64,000 bases of DNA from positions 1 to 64,000 of the IMG/VR virus record IMGVR_UViG_3300042306_000227; one strand, 5' to 3'. This document shows positions 1 to 7,267 of this stretch, piece after piece. The notes beneath the pieces were generated by a model. It had not been told where the DNA came from. It worked only from the letters and a program-made list of their open reading frames with translations, and did not search any database. The stretch comes from a virus. Made by a program: the position numbers and the translations under genes. Positions within the stretch are counted from its first letter, which is position 1; every line of letters begins with the position of its first letter.

Positions 1-327
1 TGAATTGGGGTTAGATGCCATGTAACTAATTGATTGACAGCTCACTCCTAAATAGTTAGCCAAATGGGAAACTTTTATGGCGTACCTATTTATAAGTATA
101 AAAACTATCATCTTTTTTGCTTGCTTGGCATCTGATGATTTTCTCCATGAAATGATTTCTTCCACAGAAACATTATAAATTTCAGTAATACGATTGACAA
201 CATATTGAATAATTTTTTGATGAATGTCATCATCCCCAATTTTCTTGAGGATGACAACACATCTTTTATTATCCTTTAGGCATTCTTGCTTTAGCTCATC
301 AATAAGCCTTTGGATTTTGTCTGACAT
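1..327 (-). CDS. DnaA domain IV-like helix-turn-helix protein (3' end outside window)
   Basis: An ATG at 327 opens a frame that stays open through base 1, giving 109 residues without a stop, so the C-terminus lies outside the window. Residues around 45-105 read as a DnaA C-terminal DNA-binding domain: a segment 'RITEIYNVSVEEI', then 'SDAKQAKKM', a hydrophobic helix, and a turn 'NYLGVSCQSISYM' typical of the HTH. The DHTT signature expected afterwards would lie at or past the window edge. The ATG overlaps the stop of the upstream gene (TAATG), so the two are translationally coupled. Known for the family: this domain binds DnaA boxes and also occurs alone in phage proteins. Inference: a replication or regulatory DNA-binding protein. 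A second DnaA-IV-like protein lies at the other end of the window. Confidence 0.65.
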   Translation of the reverse strand, partial: MSDKIQRLIDELKQECLKDNKRCVVILKKIGDDDIHQKIIQYVVNRITEIYNVSVEEIISWRKSSDAKQAKKMIVFILINRYAIKVSHLANYLGVSCQSISYMASNPNS

Positions 328-620
328 TAGATTGTTATTTTGATACATTTAACTACAGACTTGGTTTTCTTTGGCTCTCTTTCTAGGATATTAGCTGATA
401 GCCTGTTACCCCATTTTTTAACCACCACAAACCTTTCATTGCTCACAGGTTCCTCAAACATCAGGTCAAACTTGCTCCTATGCTTGTTGTGGTGCTGTTT
501 GCCATCAGACTTGTTCCATGCTAGGAATGATTTTTGTCCTGCTACTAAACCTAAAATTAGGTCTTTTGTCTCTCCGATTTGGTTAACTTGTAAACCATTT
601 TTTGTTCTTAGATTTTTCAT
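327..620 (-). CDS. hypothetical protein, basic, 97 aa
   Basis: A lysine-rich soluble protein that I do not recognise. It has a His/Lys patch 'KQHHNKHRSK' around residues 41-50 and a C-terminal run of basic residues, so nucleic acid contact is possible but not shown. The stop shares a base with the start of the next gene (TAATG). The ATG at 620 is preceded at 14 nt by AACCA, an element that recurs before several early genes. There is no transmembrane segment. Confidence 0.6.
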   Translation of the reverse strand: MKNLRTKNGLQVNQIGETKDLILGLVAGQKSFLAWNKSDGKQHHNKHRSKFDLMFEEPVSNERFVVVKKWGNRLSANILEREPKKTKSVVKCIKITI

Positions 621-647
621 TTGTTTTTATTTTTTGGTTAATGAAAA

Positions 648-782
648 TTATTGTTTTAAGAAATAGTACATCAATCCGAATATGAAATACATGGGTATCA
701 TCATCCATATATTATCAGATGCGCTTATGTCTTTGTCCCATAGAAACGCACCAATACCCAATGCTATTGCGACCTCAATCAC
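648..782 (-). CDS. small membrane protein, 44 aa, GTG start
   Basis: The frame starts at GTG 782, overlapping the stop of the preceding gene (GTGATTGA), and ends at TAA 648-650. The product has two short hydrophobic stretches (residues 1-15 and about 26-43) separated by an acidic 'DKDISASDN' loop, so it may be a two-helix hairpin in the inner membrane. An A-rich tract stands just upstream of the GTG. Function unknown. It is called a gene because it fills the only gap in an otherwise tightly packed operon and keeps a coherent membrane-protein composition. Confidence 0.5.
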   Translation of the reverse strand: MIEVAIALGIGAFLWDKDISASDNIWMMIPMYFIFGLMYYFLKQ

Positions 783-1065
783 CTTTTTTATTTTCTTCAT
801 CCTTGAATATGTTTTTTAAAATTTCCTCACCTTCCATCTCTCGTTCAAATTGCCTGTAGCCATCGTTCATAGATAGTGTCATTGCTTTGCTTAATACTAG
901 CAAATCAATTACGCTCTTACCTGATAAATCGCTACATGCTTTGATTAGATGCGATGCTTGTAAACATCTTACCTTTTTAAACTGCTCGTCTTTTGACATA
1001 ACTGCTTCTAGTGTTAGCTGTGATGCTATGCTGACAATTAGTTCAACGCCTTTCAAATTCTCCAT
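775..1065 (-). CDS. hypothetical protein, 96 aa
   Basis: A mostly helical, acidic soluble protein. Its N-terminal half ('SIASQLTLEAVMSKDEQF', 'ASHLIKACSDLSGKSVIDLL') looks like packed amphipathic helices, and the C-terminus is Glu/Lys-rich. Its first 23 bases overlap the 3' end of the DnaJ-type zinc protein gene, as expected for a compact early operon. No recognised family. Confidence 0.6.
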   Translation of the reverse strand: MENLKGVELIVSIASQLTLEAVMSKDEQFKKVRCLQASHLIKACSDLSGKSVIDLLVLSKAMTLSMNDGYRQFEREMEGEEILKNIFKDEENKKGD

Positions 1066-1231
1066 TGTTGTATGTTGTGTTATTAATTAATCCTGTTCCT
1101 TTGCAATCTTTACATTCGTATGCTTTTTCATAATCTAAACCTTGCTCCTCACTTCCTGCATAGTCTAAATAGAATCCATCACCCTTGCATGTGGGACATG
1201 TGATTGTGATTTGTACATGCGCTTGTTTCAT
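1043..1231 (-). CDS. small DnaJ-type zinc-finger protein, 62 aa
   Basis: Two CxxCxGxG knuckles are visible: CPTCKGDG near residues 12-19 and CKDCKGTG near 40-47. Together they supply four cysteines for one zinc ion, as in the DnaJ cysteine-rich domain and the small DnaJ-like zinc proteins of many phages. There is no J domain, so it cannot be an Hsp40 on its own. Known for the family: the knuckles bind unfolded protein or act as small adaptors. Inference: an early phage accessory protein. It overlaps both neighbours. Confidence 0.7.
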   Translation of the reverse strand: MKQAHVQITITCPTCKGDGFYLDYAGSEEQGLDYEKAYECKDCKGTGLINNTTYNNGEFERR

Positions 1232-1425
1232 GATGTTTCGTTTATTTCGTTTAAGAATGCTTTTTCTTTGATAGGGTCACTCACCCATAGGTTATATAAC
1301 TCCTCTAGTTGTTTATATCTATCTTCTGAATACCACGCATTGTGATACAATTCTGCGATAAATATTTGTCTTTCTCTAGGTGTCAAATCTGTGAATGTTG
1401 ATACCTGTTGTTTTAATATGCTCAT
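1228..1425 (-). CDS. hypothetical protein, 65 aa
   Basis: A short helical protein with a clear 'LTPRERQIFIAELYHNAWYS' segment and an acidic C-terminal half. The TGA overlaps the ATG of the next gene by 4 nt (ATGA). No family recognised. The packing and coupling support it as a real gene in the early operon. Confidence 0.6.
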   Translation of the reverse strand: MSILKQQVSTFTDLTPRERQIFIAELYHNAWYSEDRYKQLEELYNLWVSDPIKEKAFLNEINETS

Positions 1426-1432
1426 TGTTTTT

Positions 1433-1735
1433 TTAATTTAAATTGTCAAATGCCCTGTTAATTATATCGTTTATTGCTTGGATGTTAGGCTTATGTTCAT
1501 CCTCATCAAAATCAATTGTATTGATTAACTCTTTAGCACGATGATTGATGATAGTTATGGCTGTCTGTATCTCTGCATCATCCCATAGTTGTTCTATCTT
1601 AGTGACATACAGGATGGATGTTATTACAGCATCCATGAAATCATTGTAGTCATCATCGTTCTGAATAGCTACATCTACTACTATCTTAGTTAATATATTT
1701 ATCAGGACTTCCTGACCTGTCATGCTCATGCTCAT
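1433..1735 (-). CDS. hypothetical protein, acidic, 100 aa
   Basis: An acidic, Ile/Asp/Asn-rich helical protein. Three in-frame ATGs lie at the start (residues 1, 3 and 5), so the exact start is uncertain by a few residues. It overlaps the end of the upstream gene by 4 nt. No motif that I can assign to a family. Confidence 0.55.
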   Translation of the reverse strand: MSMSMTGQEVLINILTKIVVDVAIQNDDDYNDFMDAVITSILYVTKIEQLWDDAEIQTAITIINHRAKELINTIDFDEDEHKPNIQAINDIINRAFDNLN

Positions 1736-1947
1736 ACGATATGATTTATTTTTTTATACTTGTTGTTACATAAATTCACTACAGAAAAATACAATACATC
1801 ATTCTCATGAACTCCCATGTCACTAAACACCCACCACTTGTCATGTCCCTGATTATTGTATTCATGTGTAGCATAATACTTGTTCTCATCCATTGATACT
1901 TCAAAATGTTCTTTGGTATCAATCTTAATTAAATTTACTTTGTCCAT
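1732..1947 (-). CDS. hypothetical protein, 71 aa
   Basis: The start was placed at ATG 1947 (MDKVNLIK..) because it follows the leader AACCAATTAAC, almost identical to the leader before the gene at 6041. A longer upstream reading would run back into the neighbouring gene. The protein is rich in aromatic residues ('KYYATHEYNNQGHDKWWVF') and may form a small beta domain. Function unknown. Confidence 0.55.
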   Translation of the reverse strand: MDKVNLIKIDTKEHFEVSMDENKYYATHEYNNQGHDKWWVFSDMGVHENDVLYFSVVNLCNNKYKKINHIV

Positions 1948-1948
1948 G

Positions 1949-2152
1949 TTAATTGGTTTTTGTTGCGATGAATAAAATATGTACATAAGGTGAATCATAA
2001 GGTACATTCAATTGGTCACATACTTGGTTCCATGACTCAATGTCTTGTACAAAATCTTCAGGATATAGTGTAAGATACTTTGGTGTGGGAGCTATGTCCC
2101 ACTTGCCAATAGTTAATACTTTCTGCTGTTGCTCTGTTAAAAATTTTTCCAT
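1949..2152 (-). CDS. hypothetical protein, 67 aa
   Basis: A small soluble protein with a central 'TPKYLTLYPEDFVQDIESW' segment. It follows the glutamine amidotransferase gene with only 2 nt between, so it is very likely cotranscribed from the promoter at 3186-3216. No family recognised. Confidence 0.6.
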   Translation of the reverse strand: MEKFLTEQQQKVLTIGKWDIAPTPKYLTLYPEDFVQDIESWNQVCDQLNVPYDSPYVHILFIATKTN

Positions 2153-2154
2153 GT

Positions 2155-3162
2155 TTATATGTTTTCATAGTTATCAAATGAATTGTTATATTCCTCTATC
2201 TCTGAGTAGATAGGCTTAGCACCTATGTACATCTTCTCACATTCACTGCATAGATGGAATCCATCGTATCTGTGTGATGCCACATTTACATTACATTCAT
2301 CGCAATGGTACAATCCTTCAACTTCTTTTTCAAATTGTCCTGTCTCTGTACCCATCAATGTAAGGTATCCGTAATCCTTAGCACATGATGTGCAACAATC
2401 AAACTTCTTCTCGTATGATGTCTTGTATACCCAATCATCACAATCTAGGCAATGGATGTAGTCACCTGCCTGATGTTTAATTTCTGCTGAGTCTCTGTCA
2501 ATATGAAAGTCTAACTTGCTTTGTGTAGCACCTTTGTCCCAATCATAGTTGTACTTGTTAGTCTTCTTGCTGTCATACTTGTGAATCTTAGTGCCACCAT
2601 AATCTAACCATTCGCTAGGCTTGTAGTTGCTGTTGCTGAACAATACACCTGTCTCTGTATCTGTAACGCATGCATGCTCGTTAACGATATATACCTTGTT
2701 GTCAATAGTCAGGAATGCAAACTTGCTACCTACAATGTCTCTGCCTATCAAATCCATGATAGCCTTCTGTTTGTAAAAGTCTCTAGGTAACTTGCGTAAT
2801 ACCTGCTCCATGTATTGGTATGTGTCACTGCGCTTGGCTGTTGATGGGAATTGTCTGATGATACCATTGTGAACGAATACCAAACCTTTGTTGATAAGAA
2901 ATGGATGTGTATTCTCATAGTCTACATTACTGCCTGTGGCAATCCTGCCATGACCTATGAAATGTGATTGAGGATATTTAGCAACAGCATCCTGATACTT
3001 ATTCCATAATTGCTTTGCATCAGGCTTTGCTGACTTAACGATGACTAGCCTGTCACCTGTGGTGTATACGAATCCGAATCCTTGAGGATTGTTTTCTATG
3101 ATGGTGTTGAAATGGTCTTGCTTTAAGACTTGCTTAGGTTTTTTTACAAAGAATGTACACAT
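2155..3162 (-). CDS. class II glutamine amidotransferase-like Ntn hydrolase with C-terminal zinc ribbons
   Basis: The N-terminal domain reads as a class II glutamine amidotransferase. Cys2 follows Met1 and is the expected nucleophile after Met removal. Then come GHGRIATGS (about 70-78), the loop HPF (86-88) and FVHNGI (96-101), which are the usual glutamine-site motifs. Such domains release ammonia from glutamine for a partner enzyme. After a linker, two Cys4 ribbons follow: C238/C241 with C257/C260, and C287/C290 with C305/C308. I know no standard amidotransferase with this tail. The next gene upstream in the operon carries an amidoligase domain, so the obvious inference is that one supplies ammonia or remodels the substrate for the other. 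A canonical promoter lies 24 nt upstream of the ATG. Confidence 0.8.
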   Translation of the reverse strand: MCTFFVKKPKQVLKQDHFNTIIENNPQGFGFVYTTGDRLVIVKSAKPDAKQLWNKYQDAVAKYPQSHFIGHGRIATGSNVDYENTHPFLINKGLVFVHNGIIRQFPSTAKRSDTYQYMEQVLRKLPRDFYKQKAIMDLIGRDIVGSKFAFLTIDNKVYIVNEHACVTDTETGVLFSNSNYKPSEWLDYGGTKIHKYDSKKTNKYNYDWDKGATQSKLDFHIDRDSAEIKHQAGDYIHCLDCDDWVYKTSYEKKFDCCTSCAKDYGYLTLMGTETGQFEKEVEGLYHCDECNVNVASHRYDGFHLCSECEKMYIGAKPIYSEIEEYNNSFDNYENI

Positions 3163-3185
3163 AGTTTTGATTATTTGATTGTTTA

Positions 3186-3216
3186 CAAAGTTAGTTATAA
3201 TATTTTGTTTGACAAA
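3186..3216 (-). promoter_or_regulatory. Bacteroidota-type promoter TTTG-N19-TAACTTTG for the amidotransferase gene
   Basis: On the minus strand, TTTG (3213-3216) is followed after exactly 19 nt by TAACTTTG (3186-3193). These match the -33 TTTG and -7 TAnnTTTG elements known from Bacteroides and Flavobacterium. The ATG is 23 nt downstream. Confidence 0.75.
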
Positions 3217-3218
3217 AT

Positions 3219-3272
3219 TTGTAGGGGATTAAATTAATCTAGGAATAGATATGTCGCTTCCCCTACAGCCAT
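3219..3272. other. inverted repeat between amidoligase and amidotransferase genes
   Basis: TGTAGGGG at about 3219-3226 faces CCCCTACA near 3264-3271, an 8 bp stem closing a loop of about 38 nt that itself contains GATTA/TAATC. It lies just beyond the stop of the upstream amidoligase gene and ahead of the promoter at 3186-3216. It could end upstream transcription (though there is no U-tract) or bind a regulator. Confidence 0.4.
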
Positions 3273-3278
3273 GAAAAA

Positions 3279-5432
3279 TTAAAAAGGATTTTGAGATGAA
3301 TCAGTTAATAAGTTTAGACTCAATTCATGTTCATTGAATATATACACGAATCTATTACCATCTAGTCTCTTAGCTAGAGCGCATATATATGTGCCATCCT
3401 CGTGTCTGATAAAGTTCATGTAGTACCTTTCAGATGACAAAGTAGATAGCTTAAATTCAGCCCTGAAACACATGTTTGTTGTATCTGTGAATCTAGATGT
3501 GGTAATTAGCATTGCAAATATTCTGTTGAAAAATGACATCTCGCTCTGAGAATATGTTTGACATACTTGCATATCATTGTCTCTGCATGAATCAAATAAT
3601 CTTTCTGTCTGTGAATTAATAACCGATACAGGCAATGTCTCATAGTTTAATACAGAGCTAATCACACCACCAATAGTATTCAATGCTTTTTTCACCATGA
3701 TACTAAAGTTACTGCTGTATTCACATGGTGTGCCTAATGATACCATGCTGTTTGGCGCAAAGAATTGACATAGCTGTTCATTTGTCGCTCTCAAATTGTT
3801 TACATAAATTTCATCTGAAAGGAATGCTGTATTCAATTCTGTTCTTGACCTTGATGATAGTTCTCTGTATCTTACTACATCCTGAGCGAATGATGGTTCT
3901 TCTGTCACATCTGTAGAACGCTCCTGTCTGTATGAATCATCCACATTATTTGCGCTGTATGTACCTAATGTAGGCAAATCATCTGAGAATCTACTAGCAT
4001 CAAAACTTCCACCTGTCACCTGTGTATCAGGTAAGTCTACATGGAATACTCTTTCTCTAGGTGCTTCTGTAGGTACTTCTGTAGTCTCTGTAGGAGTAAT
4101 GATACTCATGCTCATCATCTGCTCAACTTTCTTAATCGTGTTAATTGTAACGATACCACATTTGTACTTAGCTGATAATGTGATGAATGTCTTGAACTTG
4201 TTCTTGAACTTATCCATGTCACCATTGCACACTACATTAAGCATAAAATTATATAGCTTAGAATTCTTTTTAGCCATCTCAAGGATAACCTTGTTATGTG
4301 TCTTACCATACAGGTCATTTAATACTATGCGCATCAAATCAATTCTGTTCTTAAGGATGGTGTTGCTCTTAATTGCAGGGAATATTCTGAATTCAAGAAT
4401 CTCATTGTTCTTCACATAGAATGATTGGTATTTTCTAGGTGAGCGAAGGTATGTACCAAACTGCTGTGCTTGGCAATAGCTGTTGTTTAAACGCTTCTCA
4501 TAGATTGAATAGAATATTGGTAAACTTCCTTTCACTTTCTTAAGGATGTCCTTAGATTGTACACCATTGATTGATACATTGATGTGACCGCCACATCTGT
4601 CGCTAGTTTCCGCATCCAATATGTCTCTAACAGGTGCAAGTACTTCATTGATGACTGCATCATTGTTCAATGGCAATACAGGAGAAATCAATTCAAATCC
4701 ACCATCACCTAAACTTCCATCTCTCTCTTTCTTAAATCCTGTCTCAAACGCTAGTTTAATAGCATTCTCTCTGTCCCTGAATGTATAGTCTTGCTTCTCT
4801 GCTTCAAAACCAAAGTTAACTGCACCTAGAGTCTTGTCCATGTACTTTGTGAAATTAGATGCAATCTTTGGATGCCATGCTGAATAATGATAACCTAGCA
4901 ATGTATCTGTTCCCCAAATTTGGCTGTCATCTGTAACCTTTACAAGTCTTCCAACTTCCACCAATGACTCTGTTAAATCAGGTGCAATCATATCATCACT
5001 GATAACAATAACTTTAATCTTGTATCCGTTATGCTCTCTGTTTTCATCAATGTAATACTTCATACCGAATTCATTTACTAGCAAATCAAATAGTGAACTG
5101 CTGATATGAATTTCTGTATCATTTAGCTTTAATCTTATTCTGCTTCCACCTGAATGTGTTGAATACAATTGTGGTACGATTATTCTTCCGCTGTTCATTT
5201 TAGCTAGTCTGAACATGTTAGCATATCTGCTTTCACTATTCGTTCCTGATGAGTAAACGCTCTCGTAATCATAGACTGCATCACTTGTCATTGAACTTGA
5301 TGTCATGACTACAAACTTTTGGATGTACTTGTTAGAGAATGCATCCAATGGTAATAAAAATTTGTTTCTGCTTCTCTCATTTACAGGTGTCAATACAGAG
5401 AATTTTCTAGGTTGTTTTTTAACTTGATTCAT
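3279..5432 (-). CDS. large protein with a glutamine-synthetase-like amidoligase domain
   Basis: The start is placed at ATG 5432 (MNQVKKQ..). It gives 717 residues, avoids overlap with the upstream gene and follows an AACCA element. An alternative ATG is at 5489. Residues about 200-375 carry the amidoligase_2 pattern: GFEAE (about 208-212), DGSL followed by GFELISP (238-251), CGGHINVS (280-287) and LEFRIFP (346-352). These are the acidic metal/ATP ligands, the His-containing strand and the Arg of GS-fold amidoligases, which join an amine to a carboxylate using ATP. The flanking 200-residue N-terminal and 330-residue C-terminal parts are unknown, and the middle of the C-terminal part is Thr/Pro/Glu-rich. 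Inference: the pair with the amidotransferase modifies a peptide, wall or host target. The substrate cannot be told from sequence. Confidence 0.75.
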   Translation of the reverse strand: MNQVKKQPRKFSVLTPVNERSRNKFLLPLDAFSNKYIQKFVVMTSSSMTSDAVYDYESVYSSGTNSESRYANMFRLAKMNSGRIIVPQLYSTHSGGSRIRLKLNDTEIHISSSLFDLLVNEFGMKYYIDENREHNGYKIKVIVISDDMIAPDLTESLVEVGRLVKVTDDSQIWGTDTLLGYHYSAWHPKIASNFTKYMDKTLGAVNFGFEAEKQDYTFRDRENAIKLAFETGFKKERDGSLGDGGFELISPVLPLNNDAVINEVLAPVRDILDAETSDRCGGHINVSINGVQSKDILKKVKGSLPIFYSIYEKRLNNSYCQAQQFGTYLRSPRKYQSFYVKNNEILEFRIFPAIKSNTILKNRIDLMRIVLNDLYGKTHNKVILEMAKKNSKLYNFMLNVVCNGDMDKFKNKFKTFITLSAKYKCGIVTINTIKKVEQMMSMSIITPTETTEVPTEAPRERVFHVDLPDTQVTGGSFDASRFSDDLPTLGTYSANNVDDSYRQERSTDVTEEPSFAQDVVRYRELSSRSRTELNTAFLSDEIYVNNLRATNEQLCQFFAPNSMVSLGTPCEYSSNFSIMVKKALNTIGGVISSVLNYETLPVSVINSQTERLFDSCRDNDMQVCQTYSQSEMSFFNRIFAMLITTSRFTDTTNMCFRAEFKLSTLSSERYYMNFIRHEDGTYICALAKRLDGNRFVYIFNEHELSLNLLTDSSQNPF

Positions 5433-5460
5433 GGCTGTGAATTTTTGGTTATTGGTTAAA

Positions 5461-5652
5461 TTATTTGATTGATTTTTGAGCATTGTCATAGTACATGTAA
5501 CTTCCTAATGCACCTGTCGTAAACACAAAGCATATGATTGCTAGATTGACAGCTGTTGGTTCCATTGTCATGAAACCTAATACAGGAATGAACATTGTCA
5601 CGATTGACAATAAAACTGCTAATACCATGTTGATTTTGTAATAATTACTCAT
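5461..5652 (-). CDS. small two-helix membrane protein, 63 aa
   Basis: Two hydrophobic segments (about 8-28 and 35-53) flank a short 'TMEPTAVN' loop. The termini are polar and the C-terminus is basic, so it is probably an inner-membrane hairpin. The ATG follows a leader (AATCTTAATCAA) repeated before the gene at 5857. Function unknown. It precedes the amidoligase gene in the same operon. Confidence 0.6.
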   Translation of the reverse strand: MSNYYKINMVLAVLLSIVTMFIPVLGFMTMEPTAVNLAIICFVFTTGALGSYMYYDNAQKSIK

Positions 5653-5683
5653 TTGATTAAGATTTACTGATTGATTAAATTGT
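5648..5683 (-). repeat. leader repeat copy 1
   Basis: On the minus strand this leader ends AAATCTTAATCAAATGAG. The same 19 bases plus a diverged flank occur at 5853-5887, each time spanning the start codon of a small gene. It is either a duplicated translation-initiation region or a binding site for a regulator. Confidence 0.5.
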
Positions 5684-5857
5684 TATAAATACAGGTTCTT
5701 TTTTGCTGTCACTTTCGTATACATAAAAAAAGTAATTAGGGAAATAGCTTTGCAACCTTTCTACTTCTTTCTCTGCCTCATGTTTAGTTTTATAATAGCC
5801 ATGTGAACCAATGTTTCCATAGCCTGAATCCTCAATGACATGATAATACTTCCTCAT
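5675..5857 (-). CDS. hypothetical protein, 60 aa
   Basis: The start is placed at ATG 5857 (MRKYYHVIEDSG..) because of the repeated leader there and because the upstream reading overlaps the 5862-6041 gene. It is a compact alpha/beta-looking domain ('YYKTKHEAEKEVERLQSYFPNY'), rich in Tyr and Glu. It resembles the many small phage proteins that present a strand, a helix and a strand. Function unknown. Confidence 0.55.
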   Translation of the reverse strand: MRKYYHVIEDSGYGNIGSHGYYKTKHEAEKEVERLQSYFPNYFFYVYESDSKKEPVFITI

Positions 5858-5887
5858 TTGATTAAGATTTATGATTGATAAAATTGT
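5853..5887 (-). repeat. leader repeat copy 2
   Basis: This is the second copy of the leader at 5648-5683. The first 19 bases are identical, with a one-base deletion and a few substitutions beyond. Confidence 0.5.
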
Positions 5888-6041
5888 GAACGATGGTGAA
5901 TAAAGATGGCGCAAAGTTTCCCTGTAATTCATGCAGTACAATTGTTCCATCTGTGTTGATAGCTTCTACCTGATACACATCAAATTCATGTGTGTAATCA
6001 TCTGTGAACGATACATAATCGTATACTTTAAATTGTCCCAT
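5862..6041 (-). CDS. hypothetical protein, first gene of the leftward operon, 59 aa
   Basis: ATG 6041 follows AACCATTTAAC, the same initiation context as the gene at 1947. The product (MGQFKVYDYVSF..) looks like a small beta-rich domain: 'KVYDYVSFTDDYTHEFDVYQVEAINTDGTIVLHEL' has alternating hydrophobic residues, as in SH3/KOW-type barrels. It ends just before the next gene. As the gene closest to the divergent control region it should be expressed first. Confidence 0.55.
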   Translation of the reverse strand: MGQFKVYDYVSFTDDYTHEFDVYQVEAINTDGTIVLHELQGNFAPSLFTIVHNFINHKS

Positions 6042-6152
6042 GTTAAATGGTTTTTTAATTACTATTTCATCCTTTCGGAATCATCAGCACACATAACACA
6101 TGTGTGTATAGCATCGCAATCCCTAGTATGCTCATCTGTATGCTCTATGTCT

Positions 6153-6203
6153 GTTCCTGTACTTAGATAACGATTTACATCGTGATGGGTACATTATCTG
6201 TAG
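6153..6203. repeat. imperfect direct repeat copy 1
   Basis: GTTCCTGTACTTA is followed 33 nt later (start to start) by TGGGTACATTATCTGTAG. The same two blocks, at 34 nt, recur at 6320-6371. The intervening bases are not conserved, so these are two spaced motifs of one element, possibly an early promoter or protein site read leftward. Confidence 0.55.
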
Positions 6204-6319
6204 CTACATGCAGTCTATTGTATAAAAGTTCATGCTTTCAAGCTAACTACTAGCATGATGTGTATGCATTCAATCATGGCGTAGTGTACTTGGTGTGTCT
6301 CTGTAGCCTGTCTACTTTT

Positions 6320-6371
6320 GTTCCTGTACTTATAGTGTGCTTGTCAGCAGTTTTGGGTACATTGTCCGTAG
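6320..6371. repeat. imperfect direct repeat copy 2
   Basis: This is the second copy of the spaced element at 6153-6203: GTTCCTGTACTTA, then TGGGTACATTGTCCGTAG. It differs from copy 1 by two bases in the second block. Confidence 0.55.
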
Positions 6372-6615
6372 ATGTCGTTGATTGTCAATCAGTTATGTAT
6401 TGGATATACATGTAACGCATTGATTATCAATAACTTAGGCGTAAACTTCAAAGAACTTGTCGTGCATTGACATCACAATACTACATCATGTATGTATACA
6501 AACATCAATTGCACCCAAATATTTTTCAAGATATTTTTTTAGACACAGATAACACAATGTGAATCAATCAGATGCAACAGAAAAAAAATTTTAAAAAAAG
6601 TTATCAGGACAGCAA

Positions 6616-6932
6616 ACAGGGATAATTGCAAACGTTTGCGGTAATTTTTGCATAGTTTTCTGGAAAACATTGAAGGTGCATAAAAGGACACAGATACAGG
6701 ATGTGATTGTTAACAGACAACAGAAGGAAACAGGACACAATGTATACAGGAGAAAACACAGGAGAGAATAGTTATAACTAAGAACTTAGTCACATACAGG
6801 TGTGACACAGGAAGACAGGCAAAGGTTATTTCGGATTATTACACAGGGACAAAATACACAGGAGATAGGTAAGCATGACAGATACACAGGAGACAAAGCA
6901 TATAGGTGTATGGGCAATGTTACGCATACAGG
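6616..6932 (+). repeat. cluster of twelve ACAGG motifs
   Basis: ACAGG starts at 6616, 6696, 6730, 6746, 6758, 6796, 6807, 6815, 6843, 6858, 6886 and 6928, all on the plus strand. Several are embedded in ACACAGGAG. Chance at this base composition would give well under one. Spacing is irregular, unlike classical iterons. The motifs could bind a replication protein or act in an RNA leader. Confidence 0.6.
6628..6639. promoter_or_regulatory. 12 bp perfect palindrome
   Basis: GCAAACGTTTGC is self-complementary over its full length and sits beside an AT-rich stretch and at the edge of the ACAGG cluster. It is a likely site for a dimeric protein. Confidence 0.45.
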
Positions 6933-7210
6933 CTTACATAGGCATCTGATAACACTATAACACATTGATTGATAATGAATTAGGTTACTAACCTACATTA
7001 GGATTGACCTACCCACTCAGGCAAAGCAGTTTCCCACAGGTTAGGCATGGCCTGTCATTAATACTGGAACCCTACGCTATCAGATTGATGCCCTTATTCT
7101 TAATAGGCTGGAATGGGCAAATGTGTGTGCAGATTGCAAGGTGCAGAAAGACCTACCCATGTGCTGAAAGCATATGTACCCAGTCTGCAGAACGTTAAGT
7201 TGCTGGGCCA

Positions 7211-7243
7211 GGGTCGGCCGCCCCCTATTAGGGCGGGCCGCCC
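7211..7243. other. GC-rich hairpin
   Basis: CGGCCGCCC (7215-7223) pairs with GGGC-GGCCG (7231-7240) over 9 bp with one bulged G and a 7 nt AT-containing loop. Two more G-C pairs lie outside a mismatch. There is no T-tract, so it is not an ordinary terminator. Its base composition stands out sharply from the AT-rich surroundings. Confidence 0.6.
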
Positions 7244-7267
7244 AACACTGCACTTTTGCACGTGTAA

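Noticed and set aside
340-666. Open frame on the plus strand opposite the left early genes
   Set aside because: It is antisense to a well-packed operon and its composition is that of a shadow frame. No start signal.
6313-6320. TACTTTTG, a TAnnTTTG match on the plus strand in the control region
   Set aside because: No gene starts within 1 kb downstream and no TTTG lies 19-20 nt upstream. Probably chance.
7004-7198. Open frame of 64 codons in the plus strand of the control region
   Set aside because: It starts at TTG, has a composition unlike phage proteins here, no promoter box or neighbour coupling, and lies in a repeat-rich non-coding region.
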